From: an uncultured delta proteobacterium
Lineage (GTDB): Bacteria > Desulfobacterota > Desulfovibrionia > Desulfovibrionales > Desulfovibrionaceae
Length of the DNA: 44,621 bases
NCBI GenBank assembly: GCA_903843965.1
Contig: CAIMRY010000025.1
Span: 1-44,621, forward strand
Direction of reading: 5' to 3'
In this document: positions 1 to 6,931 of the stretch, piece after piece
How positions within the stretch are numbered: the stretch's first letter is position 1
How the letters are laid out: each line of letters begins with the position of its first letter
Notes under the pieces: model-generated
What the model saw: the letters and a program-made list of their open reading frames with translations, nothing else
Databases searched by the model: none
What the model was told of the DNA's origin: nothing
Translations under genes and position numbers: made by a program

Positions 1-2052
1 GACAAGGATGATCCAATCCCCGTCGGAACTTCAAAGAAGTTTTGCATGCACGTAAATGGCTACATTGGCAAAGAGTATTGCGAGAGTAATGGGACAAGGC
101 TTACGCTTACTACAGCGGAGTATGCTGCCAATGAATTAAACAACTCACCTTGGGGGACTAGGCTAAGGGATGATTTTGCTCTGGCAAAAGCAGTAATATT
201 CATCGGCTACTCACTATATGATATCGATATCGAGCGCATGCTTTTCGACGCTCCAAGCTTAAAAGTAAAGACTATTTTCATAAATGGTGACTCGAATGAT
301 GAAATGTCAAACGAACGACTTGCAGAATATGGCCTAAACACGGGCCTAACGGCAAACGCATTCTCAGAGCTAATTAAGAATTGTACCAAGGACTACACTT
401 CCAAAACAATTACTAGCCCTTCCTACTTTTCTCTTTCAAAATACGCACCTAATGGAGTAGCAGACCAGAATGTCAGCAAGATGCTATATGATCTTCTTGT
501 TTTCGGGCTAGTTAGTGAGTCAAAAGTTAGGCACTCCATTCTGGACCAAACAAATGACTATTACGTTCGCAGAAAAGAAATTGACGTTGTTGCATCCATT
601 ATCGAAAAAAACGCAAAGAATATAATCATACACTCAGATATCGGAAACGGGAAATCGTTACTGCTTGAAGGGATAAAGGCACGCGCATCAAATGTGATGG
701 ATGTTTACACTGTAACTAGAAAAGACTATTTTAATGTAGAGTTTGAATCGTTAGCAAGCTCATACCATGGCACAAGGAAAGTGTTAATCTGCATTGACGG
801 CTATGGAAGATATATCGATGAACTTAAGTTTATACAAAGGTTCAGAAACGCAAATATCATTCTACTTCTTGCAGAAAAATCCGCACTGCATGATGTGCTC
901 GAAAGAAACGCCCTTTCTTCCATTGGGGCTGTCGATACTTACATCTACGACGTGAACACATTAGACCAGGAAGAGCTAAAACTCGTACTTAATCTAATAT
1001 CTTCTGCTGGGTACTGGGGTGAAAGCTACCGTTCTTCTGAAGAACTGATGGAGCTACTCAGAAATAATTGGAATTGTTCCTTTCGCAACATCCTGCTCGA
1101 TGTTTTTAATTCACCCAACATCGCCAAAAAAATATCTGATGCAATAGCTTTAATCCCAGGAAACTACAAGACAACCTTCTATGCAGCTCTCATACTCTCG
1201 ATACTAAATTCTTCGAGCCAAGTAGAACCTTTTACAATAAATGACCTGACTGGTACATATGAGGCAAACTCGATTTTATTCTCAAGCAATCAATATGTCC
1301 GTTCTCTAATAGCTTTCCATGGAAACGAGATATTTGTCTCTTCAATTCTCGCATCGCATATCTTGACAAGTTTTGGCGACTCAAGAGAGATTATTAATAC
1401 AGCCGTGTTAATTACGAAACGGTCGCACGACAACTTGTATTACAAAAATATTTTCCGTGAGATGATGCGTTTTGGCAATTTGCAACGACTCTTGCCTTTG
1501 CAAAACAAGCTCTCATCAATTGAGCTATACTACGAAAATATCAGAAATCTGGACAACGCAAGGAATAATCCGTATTTTTGGCTACAATATGCAATGGGTT
1601 GCCTCGCCTGTAAGGATTTCACAAGATCAGAAAGGCTTTTTGACACTGCATACTCCATGGGAAAACGTGGCATCAGCTTTGACACATACCAAATAGATAA
1701 CCATTACGCTAGACTTCTCTTAAGTTGCACCACCCTCAGTAAGTATCCTGCCCCCATGGACAGATTTAACCGTGCGCGGGAGATCATCTTCAGTCAATTA
1801 TCTGATGGCGACTCACCGCAGTTCCAGTACTCGTGCAGATCTGCAGGGACAATTCTTCAATTTTTTAATGAATTTTATAGCGAATTTTCCAAAGCGGATC
1901 TTGGAAGAATCCAATCTACCTGTTTAAGGATCATCACTCTGCTCGAAAAAGCACAAATTGTTCGACACTCAAAAGAGTTACAAGAATGCAAAAAACGTCT
2001 TAGCACTGTGGTAAAAGATATTAAGAACAGAACCAGCCCTCCAAGTTCTTAA
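1..2052 (+). CDS. SIR2-like domain fused to STAND-like P-loop ATPase, probable anti-phage defence protein (5' end cut by window)
   Basis: The frame is open from base 1, so the true start lies left of the window; the first internal ATG is at 46. The visible N-terminal part resembles the end of SIR2-like NADase domains: a KKFCMHVNG strand, LTTAEYA, then FIGYSLYDID (nt 199-228), which is typical of the SIR2_2 family. A P-loop follows, SDIGNGKS (nt about 634-657), with Ser in place of the usual first Gly, and a Walker B strand VLICID with Asp at 796-798. The remaining 400 or so residues look helical, with one TPR-like stretch near nt 1575-1700. SIR2-STAND proteins are known phage sensors that deplete NAD; the role here is inferred. 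Codon use is strikingly AT-rich (many aaa, ata, tta) against very GC-rich neighbours, pointing to horizontal transfer. The stop overlaps the convergent rmuC stop by 4 bp. Confidence 0.75.
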   Translation, partial: DKDDPIPVGTSKKFCMHVNGYIGKEYCESNGTRLTLTTAEYAANELNNSPWGTRLRDDFALAKAVIFIGYSLYDIDIERMLFDAPSLKVKTIFINGDSNDEMSNERLAEYGLNTGLTANAFSELIKNCTKDYTSKTITSPSYFSLSKYAPNGVADQNVSKMLYDLLVFGLVSESKVRHSILDQTNDYYVRRKEIDVVASIIEKNAKNIIIHSDIGNGKSLLLEGIKARASNVMDVYTVTRKDYFNVEFESLASSYHGTRKVLICIDGYGRYIDELKFIQRFRNANIILLLAEKSALHDVLERNALSSIGAVDTYIYDVNTLDQEELKLVLNLISSAGYWGESYRSSEELMELLRNNWNCSFRNILLDVFNSPNIAKKISDAIALIPGNYKTTFYAALILSILNSSSQVEPFTINDLTGTYEANSILFSSNQYVRSLIAFHGNEIFVSSILASHILTSFGDSREIINTAVLITKRSHDNLYYKNIFREMMRFGNLQRLLPLQNKLSSIELYYENIRNLDNARNNPYFWLQYAMGCLACKDFTRSERLFDTAYSMGKRGISFDTYQIDNHYARLLLSCTTLSKYPAPMDRFNRAREIIFSQLSDGDSPQFQYSCRSAGTILQFFNEFYSEFSKADLGRIQSTCLRIITLLEKAQIVRHSKELQECKKRLSTVVKDIKNRTSPPSS

Positions 2053-3572
2053 TCCTCCCCTGCCTGAACCTCACGTGTGGCCACGTCCAGGGGGTCCAGC
2101 ATGGGCAGGTCCTTTTCGGGCGCGGCGGCCAGCTCCTTGAAGCGCCGGGCCTGCACCAGCACGCGCGATTCAAGCGAGCTGACGGTCTTGTTGTAGGCGT
2201 CCACCGCGCCGGTCAGGCCCTTGCCCACGCGGGCGAAGTGCTCGGCCAAGGTGACGATGCGCTTGTAGAGTTCGCGGCCCAGTTCGCTGACCTGCTGGGC
2301 GCTTTCGGCCACCTTTTCCTGTTGCCAGCCGTAGGACACCGCCTTGAGCAGCGCGATGAGCGTGGTGGGCGAGGCCACGATGACGTTCTGCTTGACCCCG
2401 ACCTCGATCAGCGAGGGGTCGTATTCCAGCGCGGAGCTGAAAAAGATCTCGCCGGGCAGAAACATGACCACGAATTCCGGGGTGGGCTTCAGGTGCTCGC
2501 AGTAGCTTTTCTGGCCCAGCTTGGCCATGTGGTCGCGTATCTGCCGGGCGTGGGACAGCATGTTCTGCTTGCGCGCTTCCTCGTCAGAGGACTCGTAGGC
2601 ATTCAGGTAAGCCTCCAGCGGGGCCTTGGCGTCGACCACGACATTTTTGCCGCCGGGCAGGCGCACGATCATGTCGGGCCGCAGGCGCCCGTCCTCGGTG
2701 GTCACGGATGTCTGCTCGGTGAAGTCGCAGTAGTTGATCATGCCCGCCAGCTCGACCACGCGCCGGAGCTGCATCTCGCCCCAGCGGCCGCGCACCGTGG
2801 GCCGCCGCAGCGCGTCCACAAGCTTTCTGGTCTCCTTCTTCAGGTCCACCTGGTCCGAGGCCAGGAACTTCACCTGCTGGGTCAGCTCCACGTAGGCGTT
2901 CTGGCGGCTCTTCTCCATCTCCTGGATGCGCGCGTCCACCTGGGTCAGCGAGTCCTTGATGGGCTTGACCAGGCCCTCGATGTTCTTCTGCCGCAGCTCC
3001 AGGTCGCCCTTGGCCGACTCCTGGAAGCTGCCCAGGTGCGCCTTGGCCAGGGCCACGAAGTTGGCGTTGTTGTCCTTGAGCGCGTTGGCCGACAGGGCCT
3101 TGAAGGTGTCCTGGAGCCGGGCCTGCACGTCCTCCAGCAGGGCCTGCTTTTCGAGCGCGGACTTGCGCTCTTCTTCCATCCGCGCGCAGAGGTCGCCCTC
3201 GCGCACCCTGAGCGACGAAAGCTCCTCGTTCTGGGCGCTCAGACGCGCCTCCAGACCGGGCAGGCGCGCGGCCATCTCGTCGACTTTGGCCTCGGCGCTG
3301 GCGCGGCGTCCGGTCTCGAAGCGCAGCTCCTCGCGCAGGCTTCTCGCCTCGCCCTGGGCCGCGTCCAGGTCGCAAGCCAGGCCGGCCAGGCGTTCCTCGA
3401 CCCCGCGCAGGCGCTCGCTCAGCCCGGCCTCTGCGGTGCGGGCCTGGGCGAGAGCGGCCTCGGCCTCGGCGCGCAACGACGCGCAGTCCGCTGCGGCGCG
3501 GGCCCGCAACAGCACGAACGCCAGGCCCCCGCCCAACGCAAGTCCGGCCAGCAGGGCGGCAAAGAGCAGCAT
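2049..3572 (-). CDS. rmuC: RmuC-family DNA recombination protein
   Basis: About 507 residues. A short N-terminal hydrophobic segment (LLFAALLAGLALGGGLAFVLL) is followed by a long Ala/Glu/Arg-rich coiled coil to about residue 200, then the conserved RmuC nuclease-like domain with GRWGEMQLRRVVELAG, VDAKAPLEAYL and FLPGEIFFSSAL. Family members limit DNA rearrangement at inverted repeats; the domain belongs to the PD-(D/E)xK-like group. I prefer ATG at 3572, because an AGGGG sits just upstream, over the GTG at 3578; the difference is two residues. It is last in a minus-strand run after the PilZ and flavodoxin-fold genes, with the upstream stop only a few bases away, so co-transcription is likely. 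It converges with the AT-rich defence gene with no terminator between them. Confidence 0.93.
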   Translation of the reverse strand: MLLFAALLAGLALGGGLAFVLLRARAAADCASLRAEAEAALAQARTAEAGLSERLRGVEERLAGLACDLDAAQGEARSLREELRFETGRRASAEAKVDEMAARLPGLEARLSAQNEELSSLRVREGDLCARMEEERKSALEKQALLEDVQARLQDTFKALSANALKDNNANFVALAKAHLGSFQESAKGDLELRQKNIEGLVKPIKDSLTQVDARIQEMEKSRQNAYVELTQQVKFLASDQVDLKKETRKLVDALRRPTVRGRWGEMQLRRVVELAGMINYCDFTEQTSVTTEDGRLRPDMIVRLPGGKNVVVDAKAPLEAYLNAYESSDEEARKQNMLSHARQIRDHMAKLGQKSYCEHLKPTPEFVVMFLPGEIFFSSALEYDPSLIEVGVKQNVIVASPTTLIALLKAVSYGWQQEKVAESAQQVSELGRELYKRIVTLAEHFARVGKGLTGAVDAYNKTVSSLESRVLVQARRFKELAAAPEKDLPMLDPLDVATREVQAGED

Positions 3573-3580
3573 GTCCACCC

Positions 3581-4156
3581 CTAGCCCACGATTTTCTTGA
3601 GCAGCCAGGCCATGTTCCGGCCCAGGGTGCGCATGGTGGCCAGGGCCTCGTCGTCGCCGTTGACCTGGCCGGGCTCGCGGCCATAGCCCATGTTCCAGTA
3701 GCTGGAGCCGGGCACCACCATCTGGGTGATGCCGAAAAAGTGGTTCAGGGTGTCGTAGGTGTGGATGGCCCCGCCCCGGCGCGCCGTGACCACTGCGGCC
3801 CCGGCCTTGCGCTGGAACATGTCCTCGTTGGCGCGGGAGACCATGCCGGAACGGTCCATGAGGGACTTCATGTTCGTGGTCACGTCGGCGAAGTACGTGG
3901 GCGAGCCCAGCAGGATGCCGTCGGCCGCGAGCATCTTCTCAATGTAGCCGTTCATCCTGTCGTCATCCACGGCGCAGCGCTTATCCTTGTTTTCAAAGCA
4001 CTTGTAGCAGGCGATGCAGCCTTGCAGGCCCTTGGGCCCCAGCTGCACCAGCTCGGTTTCGATGCCCTCCAGGGCCAGGACTGACAGGGCCGTGTTGAGC
4101 ATGATGGCGGTATTGCCGTTCAGCCGCGCGCTGCCGTTGATCGCCAGAACCTTCAT
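3581..4156 (-). CDS. Flavodoxin-fold NADPH-dependent FMN reductase / iron-sulfur flavoprotein-like
   Basis: 191 residues starting MKVLAINGSARLNGNTAIML, the phosphate-binding loop of the FMN_red/flavodoxin fold. A cysteine cluster follows in GCIACYKCFENKDKRC (about residues 45-62), the compact motif seen in iron-sulfur flavoproteins (Isf). GILLGSPTYFADVTTNMKSL is the second FMN-contact region. Such proteins carry FMN, sometimes with a 4Fe-4S cluster, and move electrons in anaerobes; the physiological partner cannot be read from sequence. The start at 4156 is set by AAGGAGG about 7 bases upstream; the longer open frame upstream has no family similarity. It lies 26 bp downstream of the PilZ gene and immediately upstream of rmuC. 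Confidence 0.88.
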   Translation of the reverse strand: MKVLAINGSARLNGNTAIMLNTALSVLALEGIETELVQLGPKGLQGCIACYKCFENKDKRCAVDDDRMNGYIEKMLAADGILLGSPTYFADVTTNMKSLMDRSGMVSRANEDMFQRKAGAAVVTARRGGAIHTYDTLNHFFGITQMVVPGSSYWNMGYGREPGQVNGDDEALATMRTLGRNMAWLLKKIVG

Positions 4157-4182
4157 GTGCCGCCTCCTTGGGGGTGTTGTGG

Positions 4183-5070
4183 TTACGATGTTGCGATGCG
4201 TTCGGTCCACCGCACGCCCTGGGGCGCGCTGCCGTCCAGGGCGCCCACGGCGGTGAAGCCGATGGCGATGCGCCGGATCTTTTCGCCCGGGGCGCTGACT
4301 CCCCGCACCAGACCGGCGTACCAGTACGGTTTGAACTGCTTCTCCTTGAACTGGAAGAGCGAGCACTTGAGCACCACCGGGCTGCCCGGTTCCAGTCCGG
4401 GCGGCACCAGCGCGGCGCGCACCTCCATGGCCAGCCCGCCGGGAGAGATGTCCGTGACGGCGTTCTCGCCGTCGCTCTGCCCGTCGTAGGCGTTGATCCA
4501 GATGTCCGGCGTGGCCTCCGGGAAGAACAGGCGGCTGGACTCGGCATCGGCCGCCCAGAGGCGCACGTGCACAAAGCGCGGGTCGTTCACGCGCTTGCGG
4601 GCGTGCCTGCGGCGCGGCACGGCCAAAAGCTCCAGCGGGGGCCGGAGCACCACCTGCGGCGGCTCCAGCGCGCTGTTCAGCGCCACCACCTCGGTCTCAA
4701 AGGCGTTGACCCTGCGCCCGTTCTGGCGCACCGGGGCGAAGACGCAGGTCACGGCCAGGCCGGGGCGCAGCTCCAGAGACTTGGCGCTGTCCAGCAGTTC
4801 GCAGACCAGGCCCGCAGGCCCGGCGCTTGTGGGCAGGCAGCGGGCCAGAGGCTCCCCGGCAGGGCCGGGCAAAAGGTCGAGCGGCGCGGCGCTGCGGATG
4901 AGATCAGCGACGAGATCGGCGACGAGGTCGGCCATGAGGGCTTCCGGGGAAAGGGCCAGAGGCGCGGCCAGGCGGGGGCGCGGCCAGCCGGAGCAGCCCA
5001 GGGCATAGCCGCCCAGGGCGGCCAGGACCACCAGGAGCCCGACACCGGACCACAACGCCAACTCCCCCAT
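4183..5070 (-). CDS. Membrane-anchored PilZ-domain protein, probable cyclic-di-GMP receptor
   Basis: 295 residues from the ATG at 5070; GAGGTG lies at good spacing, and a GTG nine bases further up (5079) overlaps that ribosome-binding site. One N-terminal membrane helix (LALWSGVGLLVVLAALGGYAL) precedes a variable region and a YcgR-N-like beta domain around residues 80-150 (LRPGLAVTCVF, VNAFETEVVAL). The PilZ signature follows: RRRHARKRV (RxxxR, c-di-GMP binding) and, about 60 residues later, DISPGGLAME (D/NxSxxG). Both halves of the ligand motif are intact, so binding is likely. Family members adjust motility or exopolysaccharide; a flagellar stator operon lies 16 kb away, but linkage is not evidence of partnership. 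First gene of the run PilZ - reductase - rmuC. Confidence 0.8.
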   Translation of the reverse strand: MGELALWSGVGLLVVLAALGGYALGCSGWPRPRLAAPLALSPEALMADLVADLVADLIRSAAPLDLLPGPAGEPLARCLPTSAGPAGLVCELLDSAKSLELRPGLAVTCVFAPVRQNGRRVNAFETEVVALNSALEPPQVVLRPPLELLAVPRRRHARKRVNDPRFVHVRLWAADAESSRLFFPEATPDIWINAYDGQSDGENAVTDISPGGLAMEVRAALVPPGLEPGSPVVLKCSLFQFKEKQFKPYWYAGLVRGVSAPGEKIRRIAIGFTAVGALDGSAPQGVRWTERIATS

Positions 5071-5079
5071 CCGCAGCAC

Positions 5080-5458
5080 CTCTTTTGTCAGGACTGCGTA
5101 CAGGATACGTGGCCTGCGCCAGGGTTGTCAAACCCAGGAAGAAATCAGGGGGCAAACCAGAGGCCGAGGCAGTTTCCAAAAGCTGCGCTTGCTCCCTGGC
5201 GAGGAGGGGGTCCTTTGGGGCCAGGGAGCAGGCTCATGCAGTGCAGCCCTGGATCCGGGCAGGCCCCCGCGAGGTCCAGGGGGTGAAAGGCGCTCGGAGA
5301 GACCGGGCCTAGGGTCTGTTTCCAACTGATGGATTTTGTTCCCTGGCGAGGAGAGAGCCGATTTTGGGGCCAGGGGGTGTACTCATACGGTACAGCCCTG
5401 GACCAAAATCGGCTCGCGACGACGTCCAGGGGGCAAAAGGCGCTTTTAGAAACAGGCC
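5080..5458. other. Non-coding spacer occupied by two related hairpin repeats
   Basis: This 379-bp stretch lies upstream of the PilZ gene and downstream of the 63-residue gene, both minus strand. No credible gene is present; open frames across it in several directions follow the repeat sequence. It holds two related units, 5172-5312 and 5309-5462, entered separately. The part nearest the PilZ gene (5080-5171) should contain that gene's promoter, but I see no convincing hexamers. Confidence 0.7.
5172..5312. repeat. Repeat unit A, older and partly degraded copy of the adjacent hairpin element
   Basis: Aligned with unit B it shares GTTTCCAA at the left, CTCCCTGGCGAGGA versus TTCCCTGGCGAGGA, TTTGGGGCCAGGG, a CTCAT loop, CAGCCCTGGA, GTCCAGGGGG, AAAGGCGCT and the closing GGGCCTAG. 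The inner stem CCAGGG/CCCTGG is kept while the sequence inside it differs from unit B, yet both copies can still pair there (GCA/TGC here, TGTAC/GTACA in B). The terminal inverted repeat is degenerate. It may be an older insertion of the same family. Confidence 0.65.
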
Positions 5459-5462
5459 CTAG
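5309..5462. repeat. 154-bp MITE-like or REP-like element with terminal inverted repeats and nested hairpins
   Basis: The ends are CTAGGGTCTGTTTC (5309-5322) and GAAACAGGCCCTAG (5449-5462), reverse complements with one mismatch in 14. Inside lie CCCTGG/CCAGGG (5341-5346 with 5426-5431), a perfect 13-bp pair GAGCCGATTTTGG (5355-5367) with CCAAAATCGGCTC (5403-5415), CCAGGG/CCCTGG (5370-5375 with 5396-5401) and TGTAC/GTACA (5378-5382 with 5390-5394) around a 7-base loop. The whole unit can fold into one long branched stem. It encodes nothing. The right edge supplies the stop codon of the neighbouring 63-residue gene. Confidence 0.75.
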
Positions 5463-5650
5463 CGGAAAACGTCGTAAAGCTCGGGGCTGACCTCGACCAC
5501 GAACATGCCCGCCTCCACGCGCATGCGCACGTTGAGCTCCGGGACGAGCGCCATGTCTTCGGCCACGTTGGCCCATTTGCGCAGCAGGGCCTTGGGATCG
5601 GTCTCGTCCACAGGCAGGCTCTCGGCCTGAATCCACTCATCGCTCATCAT
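5459..5650 (-). CDS. Small acidic protein of unknown function
   Basis: 63 residues (MMSDEW... to YDVFR), acidic, no signal peptide or membrane segment, no family I recognise. The start is one of two adjacent Met codons (5650 or 5647), with GGAGG in the 13-bp gap after alr (ACCTAGGCC.. GGAGGCGGATG region). It sits directly downstream of alr on the same strand and is probably co-transcribed with it. Codon use matches the GC-rich neighbours. Its TAG stop falls in the terminal CTAG of the repeat element at 5309-5462, so the C-terminus may have been set by that insertion. Confidence 0.65.
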   Translation of the reverse strand: MMSDEWIQAESLPVDETDPKALLRKWANVAEDMALVPELNVRMRVEAGMFVVEVSPELYDVFR

Positions 5651-5663
5651 CCGCCTCCCAGGC

Positions 5664-6800
5664 CTAGATGTAGACCCGCCGGTTCATACCCAGCAGGCAG
5701 AAGACTTCATAGGAAATGCTGCCCCACCACGAGGCCAATTCCTCGGGACTGATGGCCAGCGGGCCCTCTCCGCCCAGCAGCGTGGCCCACTCGCCGGGGC
5801 GGGCGTCGGGGATCTCCGTCACGTCGCAGGCGGTGAGCTGCATGCAGACCCGCCCGATGACCGGCGCGCGGCGTCCGGCGATGAGCATCTGCGCGCCTTT
5901 TCCGGCCAGGCTGCGGCTGTAGGCGTCGGCATAGCCCACGGCCACGATGGCCACGCGCATGTCGCGCTCGGCCGTGTAGGTGCAGCCGTAGCTGATGCAG
6001 CCGCCCTTTGGCAAGGCATGCACCGAGGCGATGCGCGTGCGCACGGTCATGGCCGGGGCGAGCCCGCGTCCCAGGTGCTCCCAGGCGGTGCCCGCAAAGG
6101 GGTTGGCGCCGTACAGGGCGATGCCCGCGCGCTGGCTCTGGTGGTGCACCGAGGGGTGGCCCAGGATGCCTGCGGAGTTGGCCAGGTTGGCCTCCAGGGT
6201 GTAGCCTGCGGCGCTCAGACAGGTCAGGGCGTAGCTAAAGCGCTCGGCCTGGGTCATGAGGTAGTCCACGGACATGGGCTGGTCGGCGGTGGCCAGGTGC
6301 GAGCTGATCATGACCGGGCGGACCAGCGGGGCCTCGCGCAGGCGGTCGAGCAGCCGGGGCAGATCCTCTGCGCCGAAGCCCAGGCGGGCCATGCCGGTGT
6401 CGAACTTGAGGCTGATGTCCAGGCCCTTGCCCAGGCGGGCGGCCTGGCGGGCCAGGGCCTCCAGCTGGCGGAAGCTGCCGATGAGCGGCAGGAGCGAATG
6501 CTCCCACAGGGGCGGATAGTCGTCCGGCTCGATGGGGCCGAGGAGCACCAGGATGCGGCTCGTGAGCCCCTTGGCGGCGAGGTGCCGACGCAGGACCGCG
6601 CCCTCCTCCACCGTGCCCACGGCAAAGGTGTCGCACCCTTCCTTGGCCAGGGCGCTGGCGACCTCGGTCAGGCCGTGGCCATACGCATCAGCCTTGATGA
6701 CGCCGATGATGCGGCTGCCGCGGCTGCACAAAAGCCGATAGTTGGCCCGAATCGCCGCCAAGCGGACCCGGACCTCAAGCTTGTTGAAGGCGATGGTCAT
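5664..6800 (-). CDS. alr: Alanine racemase
   Basis: 378 residues, the usual family length. It interconverts L- and D-alanine for peptidoglycan using pyridoxal phosphate, in the cytoplasm. The PLP-lysine motif is IGVIKADAYGHG (Lys about residue 36) in the N-terminal TIM barrel; the C-terminal beta domain carries the catalytic Tyr in GCISYGCTY and the conserved VGYADAY. RHxSQR-type residues appear as HHQSQRAGIALYG. Start chosen at MTIAFNKLEV (6800); the open frame extends 34 codons upstream without family similarity. It lies 130 bp downstream of mutL, and that gap contains a perfect 12-bp palindrome. Confidence 0.95.
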   Translation of the reverse strand: MTIAFNKLEVRVRLAAIRANYRLLCSRGSRIIGVIKADAYGHGLTEVASALAKEGCDTFAVGTVEEGAVLRRHLAAKGLTSRILVLLGPIEPDDYPPLWEHSLLPLIGSFRQLEALARQAARLGKGLDISLKFDTGMARLGFGAEDLPRLLDRLREAPLVRPVMISSHLATADQPMSVDYLMTQAERFSYALTCLSAAGYTLEANLANSAGILGHPSVHHQSQRAGIALYGANPFAGTAWEHLGRGLAPAMTVRTRIASVHALPKGGCISYGCTYTAERDMRVAIVAVGYADAYSRSLAGKGAQMLIAGRRAPVIGRVCMQLTACDVTEIPDARPGEWATLLGGEGPLAISPEELASWWGSISYEVFCLLGMNRRVYI

Positions 6801-6919
6801 GGGACAGAAGACTCCTGCAACGCATGATCTCAGAGGGAGGAGGAAGCGCCGTGCGTTCTTTGGCAGAGTTTTGGCTCCCGCGCAAGATGCGTAGACCGCC
6901 AACCCGTGCTACGGTACAA

Positions 6920-6931
6920 AAATACGTATTT
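6920..6931. promoter_or_regulatory. 12-bp perfect palindrome between mutL and alr
   Basis: AAATACGTATTT is a perfect inverted repeat located at the mutL stop codon, about 120 bp upstream of the alr start, in a locally AT-rich patch. It could be an operator for alr or part of a promoter, but no regulator is indicated by the neighbours. A weak TTGTAC hexamer follows immediately on the minus strand without a good -10. Confidence 0.25.

Noticed and set aside
2238-3584. 448-codon plus-strand open frame opposite rmuC
   Set aside because: Antisense shadow of a GC-rich gene; the translation is rich in His, Gly, Leu and Gln with no domain, and rmuC is clearly the real gene.
5145-5636. Minus-strand 163-codon frame across the repeats
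   Set aside because: Its sequence simply follows the two repeat units and then the small gene in a wrong frame.
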